DNA of 64,000 nucleotides from Xanthobacteraceae bacterium (GTDB taxonomy: Bacteria; Pseudomonadota; Alphaproteobacteria; Rhizobiales; Xanthobacteraceae). The position numbers and the translations under genes are program-made. Shown here in pieces: positions 35,008-42,798 of the stretch. The stretch spans positions 1 to 64,000 of the forward strand of contig JARLIY010000034.1 in assembly GCA_031291475.1 (NCBI GenBank), written 5' to 3'. Position 1 is the stretch's first letter, and every line of letters starts with the position of its first letter. A model generated the notes under the pieces. The model was not told where the DNA came from, searched no databases, and was given only the letters and a program-made list of their open reading frames with translations.

Positions 35008-36012
35008 ATGACCGATCCCCGTAGCGATACTGTTTCCGTCATCGACCGCACGCATCCAGTTGCCGCGGACGCGCCGGTCGTCGCCGCGCATTTCCTCGGC
35101 CGCACATCCGTGTACGTGCTCGGCGAGGCGGCGCTGTTGTTCGTCGAACCAGATGCCGAGCCGCGGCGGGTCGCAGTGCATGGCGGGGCGATCCTCGCCA
35201 CCGCCGCCGACGGCGAGCGCGTCGTCAGCGGCGGCGACGACGGCAAGGTGGTGGCGACGAACGCCGAGGGTGAAACGGCCACGCTCGCGACCGACGCCAA
35301 GCATCGCTGGATCGATCACGTCGCGCTTGGGCCGGACGGGGTGGTCGCCTGGTCCGCCGGCAAATCGGCATTCGTGCAAGCCAAGGAGCTGCGCGAATTC
35401 GAGGCGCCCTCGACGGTCGGCGGGCTCGCTTTTCTGCCCAAAGGCCTGCGGCTTGCCGTCGCCCATTACAACGGCGCCAGCCTGTGGTTTCCCAACGCGC
35501 CGCAGGCGGCACCGGAAAAGCTCGAATGGAAGGGTTCGCATCTCGGCGTCACCGTCAGTCCCGACGGCCGCTTTCTGGTCACAACGATGCAGGAGCCGAT
35601 GCTGCATGGCTGGCGGCTTACCGATGGCAAGCACATGCGCATGTCCGGTTACGCCGCGCGGGTCACCTCATTCGGCTGGACCATCGGCGGCCGGTTCCTC
35701 GCGACTTCGGGCGCGACGCAGCTCATCCTCTGGCCGTTTCAAACCAAGGACGGCCCCATGGGCAAGCAGCCGCATCTGCTGGCGCCCTCGGAGCACCGCG
35801 TCGCCGTCGTCGCCTGCCATCCGCGGCAGGACATCGTTGCCGCCGGCTACGAGGATGGCATGGTACTGTTCGTGCGCCTCCAGGACGGCGCCGAGATTTT
35901 GGCCAAAAAGCCAGGCGCGGCGCCGGTCAGCGCGCTGGCCTGGAGCGCGGACGGCCGCCTGCTCGCCTTTGGGACGGAGAACGGCGACGCGGGCGTGCTC
36001 GACCTCGGCTGA
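35008..36012 (+). CDS. WD40-repeat protein
   Basis: 334 aa, predicted soluble, no signal peptide. At least five to seven weakly conserved beta-propeller blades can be followed, each with an SxDG or PDG turn and a W- or L-terminated strand (VSGGDDGKVVATNAEG, SPDGRFLVTTMQEPMLHGWRL, SADGRLLAFGTENGDAGVLDL). Probably a single seven-bladed propeller used as a protein-interaction scaffold. It follows the COG0523 GTPase by 37 bases on the same strand; I recall the same pairing in other Rhizobiales, which makes it a candidate partner in zinc handling. No enzymatic motif seen. Confidence 0.85.
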   Translation: MTDPRSDTVSVIDRTHPVAADAPVVAAHFLGRTSVYVLGEAALLFVEPDAEPRRVAVHGGAILATAADGERVVSGGDDGKVVATNAEGETATLATDAKHRWIDHVALGPDGVVAWSAGKSAFVQAKELREFEAPSTVGGLAFLPKGLRLAVAHYNGASLWFPNAPQAAPEKLEWKGSHLGVTVSPDGRFLVTTMQEPMLHGWRLTDGKHMRMSGYAARVTSFGWTIGGRFLATSGATQLILWPFQTKDGPMGKQPHLLAPSEHRVAVVACHPRQDIVAAGYEDGMVLFVRLQDGAEILAKKPGAAPVSALAWSADGRLLAFGTENGDAGVLDLG

Positions 36013-36034
36013 TCGCCCCCATGAGGGAGGTTGC

Positions 36035-36349
36035 ATGTTCCTGAAACTGGCGTCCGGCGGCGAGTTGCTCCTCGAGGACCGTCATAATTTTCGCGCTTTC
36101 AAGCTCGTCGTCGAGGCCGACCGCGACCGGCTCGGCGAGGTCCGCCGCGCGACGGCCGGCAAGGCGGAACTCCCGGACGCCGACACGGCCTGGATTTTCG
36201 AGGAGGCGCTGCGCGGCTGGCCCGGCGTTGAGGACGACGCCGCCTGGCAGCGGAACCTTTCAGCCATGATCGAGAAGGCGCGGCCGTACGGCTGGATCGA
36301 CGACAAGCGCAAGGCGATCAAGGCGCATGTCGAGTGGGTGGTGGCCTGA
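36035..36349 (+). CDS. Conserved hypothetical protein, 104 aa
   Basis: 104 aa, predicted cytoplasmic and soluble, mixed helix and strand, rich in Glu, Arg and Trp, no cysteines. A GAGGGAGG ribosome-binding site lies 5 bases before ATG 36035, strong evidence for translation. It starts 22 bases after the WD40 gene and is followed by a clear terminator, so it is the last gene of the COG0523-WD40 operon. I do not recognise the family; nothing in it suggests a metal site. Confidence 0.75.
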   Translation: MFLKLASGGELLLEDRHNFRAFKLVVEADRDRLGEVRRATAGKAELPDADTAWIFEEALRGWPGVEDDAAWQRNLSAMIEKARPYGWIDDKRKAIKAHVEWVVA

Positions 36350-36356
36350 ACGCAAA

Positions 36357-36383
36357 AGCGGCCCCGCAATCGGCGGGGCCGCT
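36357..36383. terminator. Bidirectional terminator hairpin
   Basis: Perfect inverted repeat: agcggccccgc at 36357-36367, loop aatcg, gcggggccgct at 36373-36383, with an A-run on the left and T-rich bases on the right. It sits between two convergent genes (stops at 36349 and 36402), as expected for a shared intrinsic terminator. Confidence 0.75.
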
Positions 36384-36401
36384 GTCTTATCGCGCGTAGG
36401 A

Positions 36402-37532
36402 CTAGATCACGTATTGCCGCAGCGGCGGGTAGCCGTTGAAGCCGACCGAGGAATAGGTCGTCGTATAGGCGCCTGTCGCCTCGATAAGCACCTTGTCGCC
36501 GATGGCGAGCGAGACCGGCAGCGGGTACGGCGTCTTCTCATAAAGCACGTCGACGCTGTCGCAGGTCGGCCCGGCGATGATGCAGGGCGCCGTCTCGTCG
36601 CGGTCCTTGGTGGTGCGAATCGGATAGCGGATCGATTCGCCGATGGTCTCGGCCAAGCCGTGGAACTTGCCGATGTCGAGATAGACCCAGCGGACCTCGT
36701 CCTCGGGCGAGCGCTTGGCGATCAGCACCACCTCGGCCTCGATCATGCCGGCATTGCCGACCAGCCCGCGGCCAGGTTCGATGATCGTGTTGGGCAGGTT
36801 GTTGCCGAAATGCTTGCGCAGCGAGCGGAAGATCGCCTTGCCGTAGGATTCGAGCTTCGGCGTTTTGCGGACGTAGCGGGCGGGGAAACCGCCGCCGAGA
36901 TTCACGATCGACAGCGCGATCCCGCGCTCCGCGCAGGCGCGGAACACCGCCGCCGTATTGGCCAGTGCCCGGTCCCAGGCTTCGACATTGTGCTGTTGCG
37001 AGCCGACGTGGAAGGACACGCCATGCGGGACAAGCCCCTGCTTATGCGCAAACTCCAGAATATCGGCGGCATAGACCGGCTCGCAGCCGAATTTGCGCGA
37101 GAGCGGCCATTCGGCGCCGGAGCCGTCGCAGACGATACGGCAGATCACCCGGCTGCCGGGTGCGGCGCGCGCGACCTTCTCGGCCTCGGCCTCGCAATCG
37201 ATGGCGAAAAGCGTGACGCCGAGCGCGAAGGCCGCGGCAATCTCGCTCTCCTTCTTGATCGTATTGCCGTAGGAGATGCGGTCGGGCGAAGCGCCGGCGG
37301 CGAGCACCATGTGCGTCTCGGGCACCGAGGCGACGTCGAAGCAGCAGCCCAGACCGGCCAACAGCTTGAGGATTTCCGGCGCCGGATTGGCCTTGACGGC
37401 GTAGAACACCTTGGTGTCCGGCAGCACTTTGGCGAAGCCTTGGTAGTTCTCGCGGACGACGTCGAGGTCGAGCACGAGGCAGGGTCCGGCGTCGGTACGC
37501 TGCTTCAAAAACTCACGAATACGTGCAGTCAT
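36402..37532 (-). CDS. speF: PLP-dependent ornithine/lysine decarboxylase, alanine-racemase fold (COG0019)
   Basis: 376 aa. Makes putrescine (or cadaverine) in polyamine synthesis. Schiff-base Lys47 in FYAVKANP, the HVGSQQHNVEAW segment, glycine loop NLGGGFP, EPGRGLVGNAG phosphate-binding motif and the active-site Cys/Asp in AGPTCDSVDVLYE all match eukaryotic-type ornithine decarboxylases and their alphaproteobacterial relatives, many of which accept both ornithine and lysine. ATG 37532 has GGGAG 9 to 10 bases upstream; a GTG at 37538 is too close. A ~380-base leader with hairpins precedes it. Symbol follows the naming used for the speF leader family. Confidence 0.93.
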   Translation of the reverse strand: MTARIREFLKQRTDAGPCLVLDLDVVRENYQGFAKVLPDTKVFYAVKANPAPEILKLLAGLGCCFDVASVPETHMVLAAGASPDRISYGNTIKKESEIAAAFALGVTLFAIDCEAEAEKVARAAPGSRVICRIVCDGSGAEWPLSRKFGCEPVYAADILEFAHKQGLVPHGVSFHVGSQQHNVEAWDRALANTAAVFRACAERGIALSIVNLGGGFPARYVRKTPKLESYGKAIFRSLRKHFGNNLPNTIIEPGRGLVGNAGMIEAEVVLIAKRSPEDEVRWVYLDIGKFHGLAETIGESIRYPIRTTKDRDETAPCIIAGPTCDSVDVLYEKTPYPLPVSLAIGDKVLIEATGAYTTTYSSVGFNGYPPLRQYVI

Positions 37533-37911
37533 TTCCACTCACTCCCTAATCCGAATGGCGGCGTAGCCGCCTAGGTGAACCTCCTGCGACGCACGGACCA
37601 CACGCTGTGGAGCCGTCTTGCGTCGCCGTGATTGCTGCCTTGGTCCGGATGAGGGAAATCCCGTTCCGCACTGCTGGCAAAGATGGACAAGCCCTTTCGG
37701 CGTCCCCGGCATTTGCGCCGGCAGTACCAAAAAAGCCCTTCCGTCGTTGCTTTAAGCCGCGTCGCCCGTTGAGAGCGGGCTATGCCGGTTTCGCCTCCGG
37801 CTGCCGGTCGCGTAGCAAGGAAGTGGTGGTCTCTTCCTTAGGCGGCTGTCCGGCCTCTTGTCCGGATGCCCACCGACCGACACACGGCCACAGGCACGTG
37901 CGAAATTGGGC
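37533..37911 (-). promoter_or_regulatory. Long structured 5' leader of the decarboxylase gene, probable speF-type RNA
   Basis: About 380 bases of non-coding minus-strand transcript between the predicted start near 37911 and ATG 37532. Several stable hairpins are visible, including GGCGGC-tac-GCCGCC at 37571-37557 just before the ribosome-binding site, CCGGC/GCCGG and GCCCG/CGGGC pairs. Rfam's speF motif is a ~400-nt leader upstream of COG0019 decarboxylases in alphaproteobacteria; position, length and downstream gene fit. I could not align to the covariance model. Confidence 0.55.
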
Positions 37912-37918
37912 GAATTCC

Positions 37919-37946
37919 GAAATAAGCTATTCAGCCGCGCTGTCAA
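37919..37946 (-). promoter_or_regulatory. Promoter of the decarboxylase leader
   Basis: Minus-strand -35 TTGACA (37946-37941, perfect consensus), 16-base spacer, -10 TATTTC (37924-37919). A partial CtrA-like TTAA-N7-TTAG element lies at 37958-37972 just upstream, too weak to call. Confidence 0.55.
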
Positions 37947-38021
37947 GCGTTTTGGTCTTAACAAAAGGTTAGAGGCAAAGTTTTTCTACGACGCGCGCCG
38001 GACGATGCGGCGCAAACCTCC

Positions 38022-38279
38022 TCAGTCCGTCGCGGTGAACGGCTCGACGCGGCGCGCGGCGCGGACGAACTGCACCATGACGACGATGCCGCAGAGCACA
38101 AACAGTCCGTCGAGCACGCGCGCGCCGAGCGTGCCGAGCGCCAGCAGGTTGGCGATCGCCCAGCTGCCGGCGAAGGCGGCACCGAACACTTCGGCGCTGA
38201 TCAGGATCGCCGCGCTACCTACGGTCAGCACGTTCTGCCAGGCAATACGGCGGGGCCGCCGGTGTGTTGGACTGTTCAT
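38022..38279 (-). CDS. Small two-helix membrane protein
   Basis: 85 aa starting at ATG 38279 (MNSPTHRRPRRIAWQNVL). Two hydrophobic segments, LTVGSAAILISAEVFGAAFAG and LDGLFVLCGIVVMVQFV, separated by a short linker, with basic ends that suggest cytoplasmic termini. The frame is clean and the composition typical of a real membrane protein. No known domain. It diverges from the M3 peptidase gene and sits upstream of the speF region. Confidence 0.65.
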   Translation of the reverse strand: MNSPTHRRPRRIAWQNVLTVGSAAILISAEVFGAAFAGSWAIANLLALGTLGARVLDGLFVLCGIVVMVQFVRAARRVEPFTATD

Positions 38280-38407
38280 GGCCGGCACTTTCTTCGAAAC
38301 AAGCGGCCGGATCAAGGCGGTTCAGGCAGCGTTGCAGGACGGCCTTTGCCGAGGGCCGCCGCCATGACCTATATGACTGCTGTAGCCACGGCCGGCCTTT
38401 CCCTGCG

Positions 38408-40465
38408 ATGAATAATTCCCCTCTCTCCGACAATCCGCTTCTGGTTCCCTGGACGACCCCCGACGGCATTCCGCCCTTCGCGCAGATCAGGCCCGAGCAT
38501 TTCGCCCCGGCTTATGCCCGGGCCTTCGCCGACCATGATGCCGAGATCGCGGCCATTACCGGCCGCACTGACCCGCCGGACTTCGACAACACAATCGCCG
38601 CGCTGGAGCTGAGCGGGCGGGCGCTCACGCGGGTCGAGCACGTCTTTCACCTCCTCGTCGGCGCCCACAGCAATGAAGCACTGCTGGCGGTCGAGCGGGG
38701 GATTTCGCCGCAAATCGCCGGTCACTGGAACCGGATCCGCACCAACGCCGCCCTGTTCCGCCGCATCGACGCGCTGATGCGGCAGGCCGACACACTCGGC
38801 CTTGATGCCGAACAAAAGCGCGTGCTCGAGCGCTACCATACGAGCTTCCGCCGCGCCGGCGCCGCCCTCGATGAGGCCGCGAAAAAGCGTCTCGCCGAGA
38901 TCATCGAGCGCCTGGCGGCGCTGGGCACCGCCTTCAGCCAGGACGTGCTCGCCGACGAGCAGGCCTTCGCGCTACCGTTCTCCGGCGAAAGCGAACTTGC
39001 CGGGGTGCCCGAATTCATGCGCGAGGCGATGAAATCCGACGCCCGCCAGCGCGGCCTCGAAGGCCATGTCGTCACCCTGTCGCGGTCGAGCATCGAGCCG
39101 TTCCTGCAATTCGCCCGCCGCCGCGACCTGCGCGAAAAGGTGTTCCGCGCCTTTATCACCCGCGGCGACAATAACGGCGCGACCGACAACAAGGCGATCA
39201 TCGCCGAGATCGTGGCGCTCCGCGCCGAACGGGCGCGCCTTCTCGGCTATGCCGATTTCGCCCAATACCGGCTCGACGACGCGATGGCGAAGACGCCGGC
39301 GGCGGTACGCTCGCTGCTCGACACGGTCTGGGTTCGGGCGCGTAACAAGGAGCTCGCCGACCGTGATGCTCTGCAAGCCCTCGTGCAGGAGGAAGGCGGC
39401 AACTTCGCGCTCGCGCCCTGGGACTGGCGCTATTATGCGGACAAGCTGCGCAAGCGGCTGTGCGACGTCGACGAGGCCGCGGTCAAGCCGTATCTCGATC
39501 TCGAAGCGATGATCGACGCTGCCTTTTACACGGCGCAGCGCCTGTTCGGTCTTCGCTTCACGCCGCGGCCGGACGTGCCGGTCTGGCACCCCGACGTGCG
39601 GGTCTGGGAGGTGCGCGGCGGCGACGGCGGGGAAATCGGCCTCTTCTTCGGCGATTACTTTGCCCGGCCGTCAAAGCAAAGCGGCGCCTGGATGACCCCG
39701 CTGCGCGAGCAGGAAAAGCTCGCCGGCGATATTCGCCCGCTGATCGTTAATGTATGCAACTTCGCCAAGGCCCCCGACGGCGAGCCGACGTTGCTCAGCT
39801 TCGACGAAGCGCGCACCTTGTTCCACGAATTCGGCCATGCGCTGCACGGCCTTCTGTCCGCCGTCACCTACCCGAAAATCTCCGGCACCAACGTCACCAC
39901 CGATTTCGTCGAGCTGCCCTCGCAGCTCTACGAGCATTGGCTCGAGCAGCCGGACATGCTGCGGCGCTTCGCGCGGCATTATCGGACCGGCGCGCCGATG
40001 CCCGAGGACCTGCTGCAACGGCTGCTCGCCGCGCGCAATTTCAACGCCGGCTTCGCCACGGTCGAATATCTCGCGTCGGCCTACGTCGATCTCGGCTTCC
40101 ACTCGATCGGCACGCCCGGCGCCATCGATTCCACCGCTTTCGAAAACGAGGCGCTCAAGAACCTCGGCATGCCCGACGAGATTGTTATGCGCCACCGGCC
40201 GCCGCACTTCGGGCACATATTCTCGGGCGGCGGCTACGCCGCGGCCTATTACAGCTACATGTGGTCGGAAGTGCTCGACGCCGATGCATTCGAGGCTTTT
40301 GAGGAAACCGGCGACATCTTCGATCCGGCGACTGCGCGGCGACTACGCGAGACCATCTACGCCGCAGGGGGCGCACGCGACCCGGCCGATGCCTACAAAG
40401 CCTTCCGCGGCCGGCTGCCCAGCGCCGACGCGCTGTTGCGCAAGCGCGGATTGGAAGCGACCTGA
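38408..40465 (+). CDS. M3-family zinc metallopeptidase (peptidyl-dipeptidase Dcp / oligopeptidase-type)
   Basis: 685 aa. Zinc-binding HEFGH at residues 473-477 with catalytic Glu474, preceded by LSFDEARTLF and followed by GTNVTTDFVELPSQLYEHW with the third ligand (Glu). GHIFSGGGYAAAYYSYMWSEVLDADAF near the C-terminus contains the conserved substrate-binding His/Tyr set. Cytoplasmic enzyme that degrades short peptides; no signal peptide. Length and order fit Dcp-type enzymes. ATG 38408 (MNNSPLSDNPLLVPW) is taken; upstream in-frame residues look non-coding. The following gene starts 3 bases after its stop. Confidence 0.94.
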   Translation: MNNSPLSDNPLLVPWTTPDGIPPFAQIRPEHFAPAYARAFADHDAEIAAITGRTDPPDFDNTIAALELSGRALTRVEHVFHLLVGAHSNEALLAVERGISPQIAGHWNRIRTNAALFRRIDALMRQADTLGLDAEQKRVLERYHTSFRRAGAALDEAAKKRLAEIIERLAALGTAFSQDVLADEQAFALPFSGESELAGVPEFMREAMKSDARQRGLEGHVVTLSRSSIEPFLQFARRRDLREKVFRAFITRGDNNGATDNKAIIAEIVALRAERARLLGYADFAQYRLDDAMAKTPAAVRSLLDTVWVRARNKELADRDALQALVQEEGGNFALAPWDWRYYADKLRKRLCDVDEAAVKPYLDLEAMIDAAFYTAQRLFGLRFTPRPDVPVWHPDVRVWEVRGGDGGEIGLFFGDYFARPSKQSGAWMTPLREQEKLAGDIRPLIVNVCNFAKAPDGEPTLLSFDEARTLFHEFGHALHGLLSAVTYPKISGTNVTTDFVELPSQLYEHWLEQPDMLRRFARHYRTGAPMPEDLLQRLLAARNFNAGFATVEYLASAYVDLGFHSIGTPGAIDSTAFENEALKNLGMPDEIVMRHRPPHFGHIFSGGGYAAAYYSYMWSEVLDADAFEAFEETGDIFDPATARRLRETIYAAGGARDPADAYKAFRGRLPSADALLRKRGLEAT

Positions 40466-40467
40466 GC

Positions 40468-42060
40468 ATGGTGGACCTCCACAGCGCCGGTCATCGCCGC
40501 GGCATCGTCTGCGCGCCGCACGCAGCCGCGGTCGAAGCCGGCCGCCAAATCCTCGCCGAAGGCGGCAACGCGCTCGAAGCGATGGTGGCCATGGCTGCCT
40601 CCATCGCGGCCGTTTACCCGCACATGAACCATCTCGGCGGCGACGGATTCTGGCTGATCCGCTGGCCGTCGGGCCGCGTGCGCGCCATCATGGCGGCCGG
40701 TCCCGCGGGCCTCGACGCGAAGCCCGAGCTTTATCGCGACTACGAGACCATACCGCCGCGTGGAGCGCTGGCGGCGCTCACCGTGCCCGGCGCCGTCGGC
40801 GGCTGGATGCTGGCGCTGGGAGCGGCGAAGGCGAGCGGCGGGACGCTGCCGCTCAAGGTCTTGTTCGCCTCCGCCATCGGCCAGGCCCGCAACGGCTATC
40901 GTGTGTCGCGCAGCCAGGCCCGGCTGACGCGGGAGCATCTTGCCGGGCTGAAAGACGTGCCGGGCTTCGCACCGACATTCCTCGCCGATGACAAACCGCC
41001 GGCAGCGGGCGCCACGCTGAAGCAGGAGGCGTTTGCCGCGACGCTTGACCATCTGGCCCAGGCCGGTCTCGACGATTTTTACCGCGGCGACGTCGGGCGC
41101 GAATTGGCCGCCGATCTTGTGCGCATCGGTAGCCCGCTCGGGCGCGAGGATCTGACGCGCTATCGCGCCACGCTCGGCGAGCCGCTGCATGTTGAATTGC
41201 CGGCGGGCACGATATACAACACCGACGCGCCGACCCAGGGCGTGGCCTCGCTGATGATCCTTGCGTTGTTCGCCCGCCTCGGCGTCACCGCAGCGGAAGG
41301 CTTCGAGCATATTCACGGCCTGATCGAGGCGACCAAGCGGGCGTTGCGGATGCGCGACCGCGTCGTCACCGATCCGAACCATCTCGCGCATGCGCTCGAG
41401 CGCTGCCTTGAGCCGCGCTTCATCGCCGGCGAGGCAATGAAAATCGACCGCGGCAAGGCGGCGCGCTGGCCGCTCGCCTCCGGCGAAAGCGATACCATCT
41501 GGATGGGCGCGACGGACACGACCGGCTTCGTCGTGTCATACATCCAATCGCTCTACTGGGAGTTTGGCTCCGGCTGCGTACTGCCGGCGACCGGCATTGT
41601 GATTCAGAACCGCGGCATCAGCCTTTCCCTGCAACGCGGCGCACTGAATTTCCTGATGCCCGGACGGCTGCCGCCGCATACGCTCAATCCGGCGCTCGCC
41701 GTCCTCAAGGACGGACGCGTCATGGCCTACGGCACGATGGGCGGCGACGGCCAGCCGCAGACGCAAGCCGCTTTGTTCACGCGCCACGTCGTCTTCGGCG
41801 AGCCGCTTGCGGCGGCGCTCGACCGGCCGCGCTGGGTGCTTGGGCGGACCTGGGGCGGTCAGCAAACAAAGCTCCGCCTCGAATCACGCTTTGACGGCAA
41901 TCTCGTCGACCAACTCGCGTCGGCGGGTCATGATGTTGAAGTCCTGCCCGACCCCTACTCCGATATTATGGGTCACGCCGGCGCCGCGATCCTGCACGGC
42001 GACGGCACCTGCGAAGGCGCGCACGATCCGCGCGCCGATGGCGGCGCCGCGGGAGCGTGA
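40468..42060 (+). CDS. Gamma-glutamyltransferase-family protein
   Basis: 530 aa Ntn-hydrolase of the GGT family. N-terminal half: CAPHAAAVEAGRQILAEGGNALEA and MNHLGGDGFWLIRW. The likely autoprocessing Thr343 is in ESDTIWMGATD, differing from the classical HTTHF context. The small-subunit region GSGCVLPATGIVIQNRG (oxyanion Gly-Gly/GSG motif) is conserved. No signal peptide, so it may be cytoplasmic, unlike E. coli GGT. The gene starts 3 bases after the M3 peptidase stop, suggesting a joint role in peptide or gamma-glutamyl compound breakdown. Actual substrate unknown. Confidence 0.88.
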   Translation: MVDLHSAGHRRGIVCAPHAAAVEAGRQILAEGGNALEAMVAMAASIAAVYPHMNHLGGDGFWLIRWPSGRVRAIMAAGPAGLDAKPELYRDYETIPPRGALAALTVPGAVGGWMLALGAAKASGGTLPLKVLFASAIGQARNGYRVSRSQARLTREHLAGLKDVPGFAPTFLADDKPPAAGATLKQEAFAATLDHLAQAGLDDFYRGDVGRELAADLVRIGSPLGREDLTRYRATLGEPLHVELPAGTIYNTDAPTQGVASLMILALFARLGVTAAEGFEHIHGLIEATKRALRMRDRVVTDPNHLAHALERCLEPRFIAGEAMKIDRGKAARWPLASGESDTIWMGATDTTGFVVSYIQSLYWEFGSGCVLPATGIVIQNRGISLSLQRGALNFLMPGRLPPHTLNPALAVLKDGRVMAYGTMGGDGQPQTQAALFTRHVVFGEPLAAALDRPRWVLGRTWGGQQTKLRLESRFDGNLVDQLASAGHDVEVLPDPYSDIMGHAGAAILHGDGTCEGAHDPRADGGAAGA

Positions 42061-42144
42061 CTACAAGTCCGGGCATTAAGCCTTCCTTCCGCCCCACTCC
42101 GCATTAGAGTGTCCGCCGTGTCGGGGGCGATAGGCGCGGGGCCG

Positions 42145-42798
42145 ATGTTATATCGTTTCGTTTTCCTCATTATCGTAACGGCTTGCTTGTTCGCCGGCAG
42201 CGAGCGCGCCGACGCACACCCGCATGTCTGGGTGACCATGACCGAGGAGCTTCTTTACGCTCCGGACGGCTCGGTCACCGGCGTGCGCCACGCCTGGACC
42301 TTCGACGACATGTTCTCCGCCTTCGCCACCGAGGGAATCGAACAAAAAACCAAGGGCACGTTCACGCGCGAGGAGCTGGCGCCGCTCGCCAAGGTCAATG
42401 TCGAGTCGCTCAAGGACTATGGCTATTTCACTTACGCACGGGTGGACGGCAAACGGCACAAGGATGTGTTCCTCGATCCGGTCGACTATTATCTCGACTA
42501 CGATCCGAAGGATACGGTGCTCACGCTCCACTTCACGCTGCCGTTCAAGGTGCCGGTGAAGGCCAAGGCGCTCGAGCTCGAAGTCTACGATCCGGAATTT
42601 TTCATCGACTTCGGTTTTGCCGAGAAGGACCCAGTGCGACTGGTCAGCGCGCCGACGCAATGCACCGCAACTATCGCTAAACCGAATGACGGCAATTTCC
42701 CCTCTTCGCTGCGGCTCGATCAGGCGTTTCAGACCTCAGAGGCCAATGCCGGCATGGGGGCAAGCTTCGCTAACAAAATCTCGGTGACCTGCCCGTGA
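42145..42798 (+). CDS. DUF1007-family periplasmic protein
   Basis: 217 aa (229 from an alternative GTG at 42109). Signal peptide MLYRFVFLIIVTACLFAGSE...ADA, then the diagnostic AHPHVWVTMTEELLY of DUF1007, with a His-x-His that would be at the mature N-terminus and could bind metal. The rest is a beta-rich domain (VRHAWTFDDMFSAFA, DPVDYYLDYDPKDTVLTLHF). It overlaps the NicO transporter start by 4 bases. DUF1007-NicO pairs are widespread in alphaproteobacteria and are suspected to handle Ni, Co or Zn. Confidence 0.88.
   Translation: MLYRFVFLIIVTACLFAGSERADAHPHVWVTMTEELLYAPDGSVTGVRHAWTFDDMFSAFATEGIEQKTKGTFTREELAPLAKVNVESLKDYGYFTYARVDGKRHKDVFLDPVDYYLDYDPKDTVLTLHFTLPFKVPVKAKALELEVYDPEFFIDFGFAEKDPVRLVSAPTQCTATIAKPNDGNFPSSLRLDQAFQTSEANAGMGASFANKISVTCP

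Noticed and set aside
37533..38021. Protein-coding gene in the decarboxylase leader
   Set aside because: Frames here have no ribosome-binding site or family pattern; the strong promoter and hairpins favour a regulatory leader.
42061..42144. Cobalamin or nickel riboswitch before the DUF1007-NicO pair
   Set aside because: Only about 84 bases lie between the flanking genes and no riboswitch-like core was seen.
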